DNA from: Austropuccinia psidii
Lineage: Eukaryota > Basidiomycota > Pucciniomycetes > Pucciniales > Sphaerophragmiaceae
Direction of reading: 5' to 3'
Assembly (NCBI GenBank): GCA_023105745.1
Contig: JALGQZ010000004.1
Location: 68,809,112-68,873,111, forward strand
DNA length: 64,000 nt
The notes beneath the pieces were generated by a model. The model was not told the DNA's origin and ran no database searches. It saw only the letters and a list, made by a program, of their open reading frames with translations. The translations under genes were made by a program, and so were the position numbers. Below, piece by piece: positions 23,054 to 33,700 of this stretch. How positions within the stretch are numbered: position 1 is the first letter of the stretch; every line of letters begins with the position of its first letter.

Positions 23054-23261
23054 ACTTCATGGATGACCTGGTGAAGTCAAACCCCCCGCCTACATCAAAA
23101 CTGGCTGAAGGACATCTTTGATGTGTGTGTGTGCAAACAGGCGGGTCTGGTGTAATTTTTACCAATCATCGGATGGTTGTGGGATGATCAGGTGGTGAGG
23201 AATCTGAGTTGAAGGCACAGGGGAACCAATATTATTGGATGTCACAGGATTTGGTGTAAGA

Positions 23262-23341
23262 CCAGAGTGTGACGTGTGCTTGACGTTCGCTTGATTTTCG
23301 CTTGACGTGAGCTCGACTTTTATCCTGCTTGACGTTTGCTT
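23262..23341. repeat. Right subterminal motif array (GCTTGACGT)
   Basis: Repeated GCTTGACGT / GCTTGA(C/T)TT units stand at about 23278, 23289, 23300, 23329 and 23338, directly inside the right TIR. The core TGACGT is the complement of the left array motif. This mirrors subterminal transposase-binding arrays of CACTA elements. Confidence 0.7.
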
Positions 23342-23387
23342 GACGTGAAGTCAATCGCCGACGATTGACACGAGATTCGCCCCGGTG
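23342..23387 (-). repeat. Right terminal inverted repeat (46 bp)
   Basis: This is the reverse complement of the left TIR with 3 mismatches, ending ...GAGATTCGCCCCGGTG. It contains the same internal palindrome, GTCAATCG-CCGA-CGATTGAC (23351-23370). TCT at 23388-23390 repeats the left flank. Confidence 0.95.
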
Positions 23388-23390
23388 TCT

Positions 23391-23788
23391 TATGGTAAAA
23401 TATCTATCCTTTTGGTTGGAGATATCTATACCATAAATTGATAAGTAGTCATTCCCAAGTATGAAGTGATTACTAGTACAGTTGTCCATTACTACAAACT
23501 CTACTTTGATTCTGACACATTGTGAGGGATGAGGAAAAATTAGTGTTAAATCAATTATTCCAAGGGGCTTCATGCTCTCACTTGCACTACTGAATTTGAC
23601 ACCTTGTTTGGCATAAGCTTTTCTTGCCAGTCTGGGACAATGGTTTTTAAATAACTTTTACCAACACAGGTGCAATATGCTCCTGTATCTAAGTTAGCTT
23701 TTCCTTCTTGGTTATCAACCATAACAATACTTATACTTGATTTTCCAGCTGTATATCCCAATCCTCTTGCAGGTTTGGTCCTATACAT
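23391..23788 (-). pseudogene. R1 protease and start of pol (5' part of split frame)
   Basis: Retroviral-type aspartic protease of R1. It shows LDTGAYCTCV (active-site DTG) and, downstream, HFILGNDYLSIYGIDISN, the conserved strand after the flap in this family. A one-base deletion near 23620 shifts frame between QEKLMPNK and the resumed KFSSASESMKPL. The frame then runs without a stop up to the transposon: the last codons before the TIR read ...RYFTIR, and the next codons of the same frame, DNKSQNFGF, lie at 2552 leftward. Confidence 0.88.
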
Positions 23789-23932
23789 TTTGGCATCTTG
23801 TATGTTTGTCAGGTTTGTGTCAGATGTCCCAACCTGTGGTAAGTTTGAGTTAACATCCAGTACTTCATAAACTATATCAATATTATTAATTTGTGCATTG
23901 ATTATATTGATTTAATCACTTTCAGAGCTTTC

Positions 23933-25843
23933 TTACTCTTCTCTCTCTTTTTCAGAGTCAGATTCCTCTTCTTTGTCATTGTGGTTTTCTGTTTCCACAA
24001 TTTCATTAATCTTTGCCTTTTTAAGGCAATTATTGGCTAAGTGTCCAATACCTCCACATTTATGGCATTTTATTTGCTCATTATTGTTGGATGTATTGGG
24101 CTTGAAGGATTCTTTTGATTTATCTTTTTTGATAAATGGTTTATTTGGGTTTTTAATGTCCAATTTCTTCCAAGTCCTGCCAATTTTTGTTCTTGTCACT
24201 ATGTCTTCTAGTGCATTAATATACTCTTCTGTGGAGCATGGTTCTATACACCTGCTTCTTAGGGCATGTTCTAGCTCTCCTCCACATTTCTTGAGTATTT
24301 TCATATGCACCAGTTTTTGTGACATTTCTGGGTACAATTCATTAAGTCTTTCAACCTGTTTCAAGAACCAAGTTAAAGGTTTGTCTTTGTCTGGGTCAAA
24401 GAAAGAATTTCCAAATGCATTTTCTATTTTGTACCTCCAGGCATCATTAGCCCACTTGGTGATTATTTCTTGTTTCCACCAAGACCAGGTATTTTTGCCA
24501 TTTGTTTGCCTTATGCCATAATACCATCTTTTTGTAGATTTTCCAAACAAGGAATGTAATCTTGCAGTAATTAATTAATCTGGTATGGAATAATCTTCTT
24601 GTAGCATGTCAATTGTTTTGATAAATGACATGTGGTCATATTCACCTTCTCCTGTGAATGTTGGCCATTCTTTTAATTGAGGTGCTTCCTTCATTAAGAC
24701 TTGGTTATTGTCTTGGTGACTTAAGTCTGTTATGAATGGATTTGTTAATTCCTCTTTTGGTTTAACAGGGCTTCTTATGTGAGAAAATGGGGTTGATAAC
24801 CTTGGCATATTTGAATTAGCCTCATTAATATTCTCCATTTTTTCAGTGATAAGCCTTATTTCACTTTGTATTTCATCCTTCAGATGCATTTTTGCTTCAT
24901 CACTTTTTTCCACATGGTCCAAAAGTAATTTTTTGTGTGATGAAGTTTTTTCTTCAAATTTTTCTACAGAAATACTTAGTTTGTTTAATTTTTCTGTGAG
25001 ATTGTCAATACTCACGTCATAATTGATTGTCAAAGCTTTATCTTTGACATCTTTTATGTATTTATACAATTCTTGTTGTCCTTGTATTAATTTTTGAGTG
25101 TTGTCAATTAAAATCTTTTGTTTATTATTTTAAACAATAAATTTAATGTTGTCAATTTCTTTTTTATTTTGTATAACAATATTTGTCAAAGAAGATAAGT
25201 TATTGTTTATTTCTTGTAATGATAATAAACTGTTTTTAATTTCTTCTAGAGGTAATATACCATTTTGCATTTCTGTTAAAGTCTTTACAGCATCTTTGGA
25301 CAAGGTTATTTCCTTGAGAAATGAGGTTTTCTCATTCTCTGTTCTTCCTTGTCCTTGAGTTCCATAAAGGTTCTGGGAATGTTGAAAACATTGTCCATGG
25401 CATTGTTTGGGATTTTTGGAATCCTGTATCTTGGGGAATATGGTTTTCTCCAATTCTTTTTCTTGTTCTTCCTCCCTTCTTGGGGAAGTGGGCTGGCTTG
25501 GGGCTTGCTGGTAGAAGCTACTGGGGCTTCTTCCTTGGTTGCCTCCTTCTTTTTGGCATGATACTACTTGATCTTTTTGATTTGAGGTTTGGATGATGGG
25601 GGATTCCATCCATTGGCGTATCTCACTATTTCCTCCTCTTTGAGGAACTTTTTCAGGATGTGCCACAAGTTCATCACTCCTTGGTGTATTTGAGGCAACA
25701 TGTCCCAGTCTTTTTATTTGTACAGTGTGTAGTACTGTTTGTACTGGCTCATGTAAATGTCTATTTGAGACCTCTGAATGTGATTTGTACCTGTTTGAGT
25801 TACTCATACTTAGTTCTAACTCTAGTTCAGATATCATGGGCAT
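23933..25843 (-). pseudogene. R1 Gag, interrupted by in-frame TAA codons
   Basis: Gag of R1, in one register from 25843 to the protease at 23788. Segments 25843-25130, 25069-24575 and 24550-23933 are all in the same frame, separated only by single TAA codons (25130-25132, 24575-24577, 23933-23935, with a further TAA shortly after). The middle part has coiled-coil-like Leu/Lys/Glu repeats. EYDHMSFIKTIDMLQ and WWKQEIITKWANDAWRYKIENAF are the Gag core shared with R2. The C-terminus has a zinc knuckle, CHKCGGIGHLANNC (CX2CX4HX4C). The first third (25843-25560) overlaps another open frame equivalent to R2's ORF1. Confidence 0.8.
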
Positions 25844-26045
25844 TTCTGGGACTTGCCTTTGGGATAGGGCAATTCCTTGTATGGATTCTGTTCCACTGGG
25901 GATATCTCCCTTCCTTTTCCCTTCTGAGGAATCAATTCTACCTCTGAGTCCAGCTCCATCTGATTGGATGGACTATTGGGAGCCTCTTCTGGTAGTCATG
26001 TTTTAAGAAATAAGAAATAAGAGGAGTTCAGAACAGGAATTCTTC

Positions 26046-26237
26046 TTATGGCAATTTATAAATGAGGTACTCACCTTTAGAGTCCTGGATAGTGGGTCCT
26101 GGAAAGTCTAATTTCTTAGCTTTATTTTTCTTAATGATTATTGGTGTTGGAGAACTTGGACAAGTTTCTTCCAACAATCTTTCAACAGTGGCTTGGTTGC
26201 CCTCTGTTGTATTGTCTCCAAACAATAAAAAAGACAA
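26046..26237 (-). CDS. R1 ORF0 exon (N-terminal leader ORF)
   Basis: Small 63-codon frame at the 5' end of R1, in the same place as R2's ORF0 (59654-59974). It contains PTIQDSKG followed by a clean donor, AAAG|GTGAGT, near 26080. In R2 the equivalent exon is spliced onto ORF1. Function unknown; it contains a Lys-rich KKNKAKK patch. Confidence 0.5.
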   Translation of the reverse strand: MSFLLFGDNTTEGNQATVERLLEETCPSSPTPIIIKKNKAKKLDFPGPTIQDSKGEYLIYKLP

Positions 26238-26736
26238 ATAAATAGAAGTATTTTATATAAGAAGTGTTGTTTTTGGTAAGATATGGCAATTTTCCACCTA
26301 AAAATTGCTTTTATATCTTAAAAAAAATGAAAATAAATAAATAAATGAAATTAAAAATGAATAAAAATAACGTTTTTATCGGTTTTTATTTTATTTGTAT
26401 TATTTTTTATGTTTTTATTTTTAAAGAATGAAATACAAAATGAATATGATTCTTTTTATAAAATTGGCTTATAATATAAAATTATTTTTAGTTTATAAAA
26501 TATTATTTTTTAATTACTAGAGTCACTTAAAGACAGTTCTTGCAAGTCTAAGGATGTGAAAAACCACGTGTAAGACAGTACAATAGCTTTCCAAATGCCT
26601 CAATAATATTTAAAATCAATAAATATAAGATTATTATATAATTTTATGATTCTAATTGTAATTTATTATTGGATAAACCCAATTATACTCTCTTTCAAGG
26701 TCTTTTTGGAATAAATATCATGGCCAGGCCCCCAAA
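26238..26736 (-). other. R1 untranslated leader and primer-binding site
   Basis: Very AT-rich leader. Immediately inside the 5' LTR (minus strand from 26736) stands TTTGGGGGCCTGGCCATG, which fills the place of a primer-binding site. R2 has a related ATTTGGGGGCCTGTCC in the same position. The matching tRNA 3' end was not identified. Confidence 0.6.
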
Positions 26737-28721
26737 TGTAAGGTTTGACTATGAAACAATAAGTAAAAATTACTAATATTTTACTTATTGTGCTATTAAT
26801 GTCCTTATAAATAAAATAAATAAGAGAAAAATCATTATAATAATAAAGAATTATTATAATTATGGCATAGAAATAATTATATTATTGAATAAATATAATA
26901 ATATATGTTATATTATGAAAAAATAATATAATAAATAAATATATTAATATCAGATAATTAACATATTTCAAAGCACTTTATTATTGTTACCAACAAACAA
27001 TAAAAGCGTAAAAAATTGTCTTTTATTAATAAAAAACAATTAATAACAATAATATTATTAATATTAAAGTTATGAATTAATATAAATACTATTTATATTA
27101 TTTATAGAATTATTTAAAGTAATAATAGAGGAAAAATTATTATAATAAGAAGAAAGAACCTACTTTCAATACTTAATATAATAAATTTGAATACTTTTAC
27201 GCCAAAAAAGGTAAATACAACTTTTTTTAAATTGTATTTATAATAAATTTAAGAGAAATTACAAATATTCTTAATTTTACGTGGAATTGAGGTTTCCAAG
27301 AGAATTTTAAACAAAACAGTTAAATAAATATAATAATCACGTCAAATATGATGATTATAATAATATTATCTTTGGTCTTCAATAATATGAGAGTTTTATA
27401 TATAAAGAATAAAGAAATTACCTTTTGATTTGTATATTTTAGTGTTTTGTAGGCGTCTGAGGGGAAAACAGAGTAAAAAGAGCTCTATTTATAGTAAATA
27501 CCTCCCTCCTAGAGTCCAGCAGGCTTCTAGTAGACGTGTACTGATTCTTTCTATCAGAATCAATCAATATTTTAACGTTTCGTGATGATTACATCATGAT
27601 CAAACCATCTTACCCCATAATTACGCCATTATTTAGAGTTATCACTACAACTTTAAGCTTGATGACATCATAGGCTTGTAAGAAGCCTAAAATTTGTGAA
27701 TTTTCTTATGATTAATCATATTATAATAGTATTCACCAGCGTTATCACTTATATGACTGTTAAACTTAAAATAAGATTACAGTCAGTGATCTTAAATGAT
27801 CAAATTTAAGCTTAAACTTTGATCATTGATAACCTTTAGGTTATACAAGCTAAGGTCATCCTGAGAGTGGATTCTGATATCTTGGCATGTCCTTATTGCA
27901 CTTCCAAGAGCATTTCAATACATCATCAAAACTCTATTCTTGATGATTTTTCTTGTAACTCATCTTTTCTGCCAAAATCTAATATTTTAAACTTCAAACC
28001 ATGATTTCAAGGGGTTATACCTTGAATATTGTAATAAAAAGCACGTCATTATTCACTAATGATCTATTGGAATCTGAATTTTTACTCTTTTTTAAGGTTG
28101 GACCACTTTCAAAACAAAGTGGTCAACAGCTCTATTGATTTTGATCCTAATCCATTACAGGTTTTAACCGTGTTTATAGCTTGTGAAATAAAGTTCATTT
28201 CTGTGTTCCTACAGTAATCACGTGGTGACTTTATTTTTGGTTTATCACTGTATCATGTATATTTCACAAGATATTAGCTGAAATCCATGAATATATGGGT
28301 TGACCAAAAAAGTGGATATATTCAGCTTAACTCCTGAAGTATTGACTTTGGAGATTAGCTTCTTAATTATTTTATGTGTATAATGTTATGGGGAGTCCAA
28401 TGGTAAAATTTATTTCACATGTTGTTTCATTGGTATTTGAAATAACTAAGCATTCATGTTTTTTATAGGGTTTTATTACTTATAACCTATTAAATATTGA
28501 CTTTACAGATATGCCATAAAAATGGTATATGTGTATTTTACCATGGGTAATCCAATGGTGTAATTTATTTCAAATTTTTATTCATTGGGGTTTAAGTTGA
28601 ACCAAGCTTTATGCCTATTTATGGCAGTTTTATGGTTTTAAGGTAATTATTTTTAAAGGTATAATTATTTTAAATATTTCTTGTGACCTTTTTGGGTATG
28701 TGGTAATATCTCAAAGGTTCA
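26737..28721 (-). repeat. R1 5' LTR
   Basis: LTR of 1985 bp; on the minus strand it begins TGAACCTTTGAG (from 28721) and ends CATAGTCAAACCTTACA (at 26737). A TATAAATA box on the minus strand lies at 27486-27493, about 750 bp before the LTR end, in a GGAGGTATTTAC context shared with solo LTR L1. The start was set by comparison with L1, whose boundaries are fixed by its target duplication. Confidence 0.75.
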
Positions 28722-28748
28722 AATATTTTTTCATAGTCAAACCTTACA
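28722..28748 (+). repeat. Remnant 3' end of an older plus-strand LTR
   Basis: AATATTTTTTCATAGTCAAACCTTACA is the terminal 27 bp of the R1/L1 LTR family in plus orientation, followed by TTTGGGGTGC, a primer-binding-site-like sequence. R1 inserted just before it. Confidence 0.6.
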
Positions 28749-30047
28749 TTTGGGGTGCTTCAAGGTTAAAAATGATTAAATTTTTTTTTCACATGTTTAA
28801 AAGGTTCAAAATTAGTAGAAGGTGTTTGTAATGATTTTTTGATTGGTTTAACAGCTTTTAAGCTAATTATAGAAGGAAAAGATTATAACATGAAGAGGAA
28901 AGTGGAGCAAAGAAGACATTCTTTTATAGCCACCAACTCGCTTACTCCAAATGTAATACTACTCTAATCACTCGTGAGAAACACTCTGACAAAATAAAAG
29001 GCAATTATGGCAGCATTGAACTCTTGTTTAGACAGAAAAGGGATGGTTTTAGCTATTGCTATAGTAATACCTTGTTTCAAGCCTTCAAAACAATTCAGAA
29101 GTTTTTAAAAGACCACAAAACCATTTAAAACTCATCTTACCAAGACATTTTTAGCTTAAGGGTAGTTTTTCCCTCTTGGCAACAGTTAAAACTGCCCTGG
29201 TTGGTATCAAAATCTCATCATCAATTGAGACACAGACCCTGTGACTCCATTCCATGCCAAACATAATCAGCTTTTGCATGAAGTTTGACATCCCACACCT
29301 GTCAACAAGTAGTTTGGGAGAGTCTGGAAACCTTAGAGCCATGCTTCCTTTTCTCCCCCAGAATTAATCTTTCCAATTTATTTTTCTTTTAATTCCTCAT
29401 CATTTATTATTCTTGTAATTTGAATATGAATAATTGATTCCTCATATGTAAATAAAAGTTCACTTATGTAATAAATGCCCACATTTTAACATTTCAATTG
29501 AAAATACTTCAATTCCTTGTAGCTTCTAAACTACACATCACACCTCAATTTTAAAACAAAAATTGATGCTTAACACCATATGTGGTGCAAATTCAACTCA
29601 CATTTTGAGGATTTTCATATTTTCATAAAGAAAATGCTAAAAGCTAAATTTAAGCTTATTCAGGGTTTAGTTACAGAATTTTCAGTCAGAGGTAACCCCA
29701 CCTGCTTTTTTATGAGGAATCCAATGGTGAGATAGTTTTCATAAGCTTATTTATTGGAAAAAAGAAATATAATAAGAATTTTTATTAAATTTCTTTTCAA
29801 AAAAATATGTAAATTTTAATATTTTTGTTGAAAATTGCTTTTTACTTGATTTCCTCAATTAAAAGTGTATTTTCACAATTTCAAATTCAAATGTAATTTT
29901 AATTCCAAATTATACTTGTCATTTGAATTTTGCATATAAATTGTATGTTCATATTTTAATATTTTTGTATAATTTATTTATTTATAATTATAACATAATT
30001 TTGTTATATTTTGTTTTTGGGGTATGTAAAAATACCTATAAGGCTCA
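28749..30047 (-). repeat. Decayed LTR (X), minus orientation
   Basis: AT-rich sequence related to the R4 5' LTR in inverted orientation. Its stretch around 28880-28950 (CTTTTATAGCCACCAA) matches the reverse complement of 31850-31920, and 29200-29340 matches 31400-31560. On the minus strand it starts TGAGCCTTATAGG (30047). The other end is not canonical. No reliable gene; the short minus-strand frame at 29151-29342 lies within it. Confidence 0.6.
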
Positions 30048-30663
30048 AATTCATTGAAATGTATTACATTTGGGGGCCTGGCCATGTTTTCTGAGCCTAT
30101 AATCTTGAGTTAATATATTATTAAGCTCTAAAATATATTGAGCTGATAAATTGTTTCTTTCATTCTAAAAGTTAAAATTTTTTTTTGTGAAATTGCCTGG
30201 AAATCTTTTTCATTGAGTAATATGTCTTAAGTATATATTGTTTTACATGTGTCTTTTTCACATCCAAAAACTCATAAAAGTCTTCTTTGAGCTATGATGA
30301 ATTGAGTTTCAATTCAAAATCTTATTTTTTTTCTTTTATAAATCTTTCTCAAGTGTCTTTAAATAAGTATATTTCAACTGGCAATAAGCTTGGTAAGAGA
30401 TGATCTACCAGTCCATAATCTGAAGAAAGCAGTGAATGGAAAATTTCTAAGAAAGGAACTTTATTTAAGACAGAGTTATCCAAACAACCACCAAAAGAAA
30501 TGGAAGCAACTATTCAGTCCAACCAGATGGATCTGGAAAAGGAAGAGGCAAGACCAGGGCCAGAACTTTCAGGCCTTCCTCAACAAAGGCACATTTGAAG
30601 CATGCTAGAGTTTTCCCCCATTCCCCAAGGGCTGAACTACTTCCAAGTGGTAGTCACAGAAAT
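30048..30663 (+). mobile_element. R6: 5' fragment of an older chromovirus
   Basis: The end of a plus-strand LTR (...ATGTATTACA, 30068) is followed by TTTGGGGGCCTGGCCATG, the same primer-binding-site phrase as R1, then a leader. The AGTCC-AACCAGATGGA-TCTGG segment near 30517 matches the start of R1's Gag region. It is cut at 30664 by the R4 LTR. Confidence 0.55.
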
Positions 30664-32431
30664 TGTCAGCCTTAGAGGTAATTTCATATACCCAAAAGAC
30701 CACAAATACAGAATTAACATATAAATATAAATAAAATAAATTTATTTATATTATTATAATAAAAATCAAAATATAAATATAGAATTATATTCAAAATTAA
30801 AAATTTAATTACCATTTCAAAATAAAATTACATTAAATTTTGAAATGATAAAATTACATTTATACTTGAAAAAATTAAGTAAAAATGAAATTTTAACAAA
30901 ATTATAAAAAATGAAATAAATTTGGAAAAAAGTTAAATAAAAATTATTATAGCTTTTTATCCAATAAATAAACATATAAAATTTTTTTCACCATTGGATT
31001 CCTCATAAAAAATCAGGTGGGGTCACCTCTGAGTGAAATGTTTGTAGCTCAACTCTAAATAAGCTTAAATTAAGTTTTTAGTATTTTCAATACAAAAATT
31101 GAAAATCCTCAAAACTTTGATTTAATTCACACCACATGTGGTGTTAACCATCAAATTTTGTGTTAAAATTGAGGTGTTGTGTTTAGTTTAGAAGTTATGA
31201 GGAATTGAAGTATTTTCAATTGAATTCAATTGAAATGTCACAATGTGCGCATGTATTACACAAGTGAACTTTGATTTACATATGAGGTATCAATTACTAC
31301 TGTATTTAACTGTAAAACTCAATTGAATTACGTATGTAAATTATAAGTATAATACATGATGAGGAATTAAAGGAAAAATAAATTAGAAAGATTAAATTTG
31401 GGGGGCAAAAGGAACTCCAGCTCTAAGGGGGAGCTAGACCCCCAAGTTCCTTGCTGACAGGCGTGTGGTGTCAAAATTCACGCAAAAGTTCATCACTTTT
31501 GGCCTGGAATTGAGCTACAGGGTCTGTGGACTCAATTAATGATGAGGTTTTGATACCAACTGGGGTAGTTTTAGCTGTTGCCAGGAGGGTAAAACTACCC
31601 TTAAGATGAAACAATCATAGTAAGAACAGTTATAACTGGTTTATACGTCTCTTACACACACCCTGACGTGTTTTGAAGGCTCTAGACCAGGTATTGCTAT
31701 AGTAATGGCTGATTTAAGGGTCTAAAATGGGTAAAAATGGCTTAACCCAGCCCTTTTTTGGTCTAAACCAGGGTTCAATGATGCCGTAATTGGCTTTTCT
31801 GTCGTCAGACTGTTTTTCACGACTGACAAGAGTAAGTTTTACTTTTGGAGTAAGAAAATTGATGGCTATAAAAGAATGTCTTCTTTGCCCCACTTTTCTC
31901 TTCATGTTAGAATATTTTCCTTTTATAATTAGTTTAAACATTGTGAAACCAATCAATAAAAGATTCCAACCACCTTTCTTAAATCATTTTAAACCTCTTT
32001 ACCACGTGAAAAAAACATCATAATCATTGTTTGTAACTTTTATAAGCATGTTCACCCCTGAACCACCTCAAAAGTGAATTAAAGCATCTTTCATCACTGT
32101 AAACTTTGTCACTTTGTTTCCAAATTCACTCTGGTCACTTTTGGCCGTGTTTTATCTTTAATATTCTTTTTAAAGACTTTGTTATTTAATTAATTGCTTG
32201 CAGTTATTTGCTCAATTAATTCTGATTGAAATTGCTCTTGAAGAAATTTCTTTTGTAGCCTTAAATATCTCTTGTAAAGTATTTTTGGATAAATTTTTAT
32301 TGTTGGTAAAACAATAAATCTTTATAATATTATTGTTTTATACTAATAAAGTTATAAAAAATAAATCTGGCGTGTTTTCTCTTAAAAATAATATTTATTA
32401 CTATTTTTAATTTATTTTTACCTTATACAAA
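30664..32431 (+). repeat. R4 5' LTR (decayed)
   Basis: Begins TGTCAGCCTTAGAGG and matches the R4 3' LTR start at 63118 (TGTTAGCCTTGAAG...ATATACCC). A TATAAAAG box lies at 31867-31874. The end is placed near CCTTATACA (about 32431), a worn version of CCTTACA, followed by TTTTGAGGACAGG in the primer-binding-site position. About 1.2 kb of it is inverted relative to X at 28749-30047. Confidence 0.65.
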
Positions 32432-33700
32432 TTTTGAGGACAGGAAAAGTACTTGATTTTTAATCAAAGTTTCATATCCACACCTTACAGAAATATATTA
32501 GTCCCAGTAGCAAAACTGATACATAGTAGCCAAGGAAGAGGAATTGGGCATTTTTACAAGCTTTTGTGTCACATTGTGGAATGTGATCTACAACTTGGAA
32601 GTATTAACCAGTACTTCAACTTGTTTGATAGCCTTTTTGGAAAGAATTCCCTTTTTTGAGGTCTGGAAGACAGAATTGTTGCAATAAACCTGTTACCAAG
32701 GTCATGGCTTCAATTCCGGTTTGAGACAAGGAGATGTCTCAATCAAAAACCAAAAATTACTGGGTTTTTGACTCCATTGGTATACAAGGGCTCCTCCCCT
32801 TGGGGGTTCCTTGTAGGTCCCTGTTGTTACTAATGTATCTTCATGAAGGTGACATGGCTATTACCAACAGTTAAATGCACTTTGGGACACAGCGCTCTAA
32901 AACTGGGGGTACTGTCACATGGTGGAATTTGAGCTACAACTTTCCAGTAACAACTTCTTTTTCAACTTTTTTAATAGCCTTTTCAGAAAATGTTCCCTTT
33001 GTGGAGGTCTGGCATACAGCATTGTGACACTGTGGAAGGGAGCCATGAACTCCCAATTACACATCAAGGGCTTTCTGTGTCAGTAGAATACCATAGAGCT
33101 CTTATGAGGATGGAGGCCCTTGTATTGAAAAGACAAGGTCAAAAAATAAATAATTGGTTGAAGAACCAAATTTCTTGATCCATAGACTAAAAGAAGGAAC
33201 TGGAAATGACCCCAGCTTTGGAGAAAGAAGGACCAGTAGCATCAACAAGCTCCAAAACAGCTCCATAAAATTCCAAATACAAGCCCAGAGGACCTCAGAA
33301 GAAGAAGAGAGGTCCCAGAAACAATCAAGGCAAGGGTAAAGGCAAAGCCAATTGGCACGGACCTTACCCACAAGAGTATAGTAGGAGTCTAAAATTGGAG
33401 CCTTCAGTTGTGGACAGTGTATGCAAAATGGCGAAAACCCTTATGGAGTTTAAATACAAGGAACAGAAAAGGATGAAAAGTACCTTTCCACAGAAATAAA
33501 TGAAGAATTTAGATATATTGCATATATTGTATAGGCTAAATTGAATCCTTTTAATGAAGAATTGAAGAAATTAACATCAAAAATCGATGACTTTTGAAAC
33601 AATGACAGAATCTTCAATTAAGGTTTAAAATTTACAAACACCAGACTTGATGCAGTTTACAGCACATGTAACCAAATTGAAAGTAAATTGAAAGTAAAAA
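32432..33700 (+). other. R4 leader and ORF0/ORF1 remains
   Basis: No intact frame. By position between the LTR and Gag core this should hold the R4 equivalents of ORF0/ORF1. Short frames at 32990-33178 and 33154-33339 are Glu/Gln/Ser-rich fragments. I could not align them with confidence. Confidence 0.4.

Larger units (their letters stand above)
2553..23387. mobile_element. 20.8-kb CACTA/Plavaka-like DNA transposon with TET/JBP and SNF2 cargo
   Basis: This 20,835-bp element is bounded by 46-bp terminal inverted repeats (3 mismatches) that begin CACC(A/G)GGGCGAATCT. It is flanked by a 3-bp TCT duplication (2550-2552 and 23388-23390). CAC-type ends, 3-bp duplications, subterminal short-motif arrays and a Tnp2-type transposase are the hallmarks of the CACTA/EnSpm (CMC) group, to which the fungal Plavaka elements belong. 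It carries six intron-containing genes (A-F), of which A, B, D and F are on plus and C and E on minus. Deleting it with one TCT restores R1's pol frame exactly. It is less AT-rich than the retroelements around it. Autonomy is inferred: the transposase frame reads intact after one splice. Confidence 0.92.
1..28721 (-). mobile_element. R1: Ty3/gypsy chromovirus split by a DNA transposon
   Basis: This is a minus-strand LTR retrotransposon. Its parts, in transcription order, are: 5' LTR 26737-28721, primer-binding site just left of 26737, ORF0 26046-26237, Gag 25843-23933, protease 23788 to about 23390, RT, RNase H, integrase. The 3' end lies beyond base 1. Its own DNA is 23388-28721 plus 1-2552; everything between 2553 and 23387 is a later insertion. 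The frame carries several in-frame TAA codons, one frameshift near 23620 and one small lesion near 1008. It entered 27 bp before the end of an older plus-strand LTR (28722-28748). Confidence 0.85.

Noticed and set aside
22717..23165. Cys/Val- or His/Thr-rich ORFs resembling low-complexity secreted proteins
   Set aside because: They are translations of the 30-bp minisatellite in alternative frames.
2553..23387. Starship-type giant fungal element
   Set aside because: No tyrosine recombinase (captain) is seen; instead there are TIRs, a 3-bp duplication and a DDE transposase.
26737..28748. A 2-kb terminal-inverted-repeat element with ends TGTAAGGTTTGACTATG
   Set aside because: Comparison with L1, bounded by GTATT, shows the right 27 bp are the end of another LTR; the inverted look is a coincidence of nesting.
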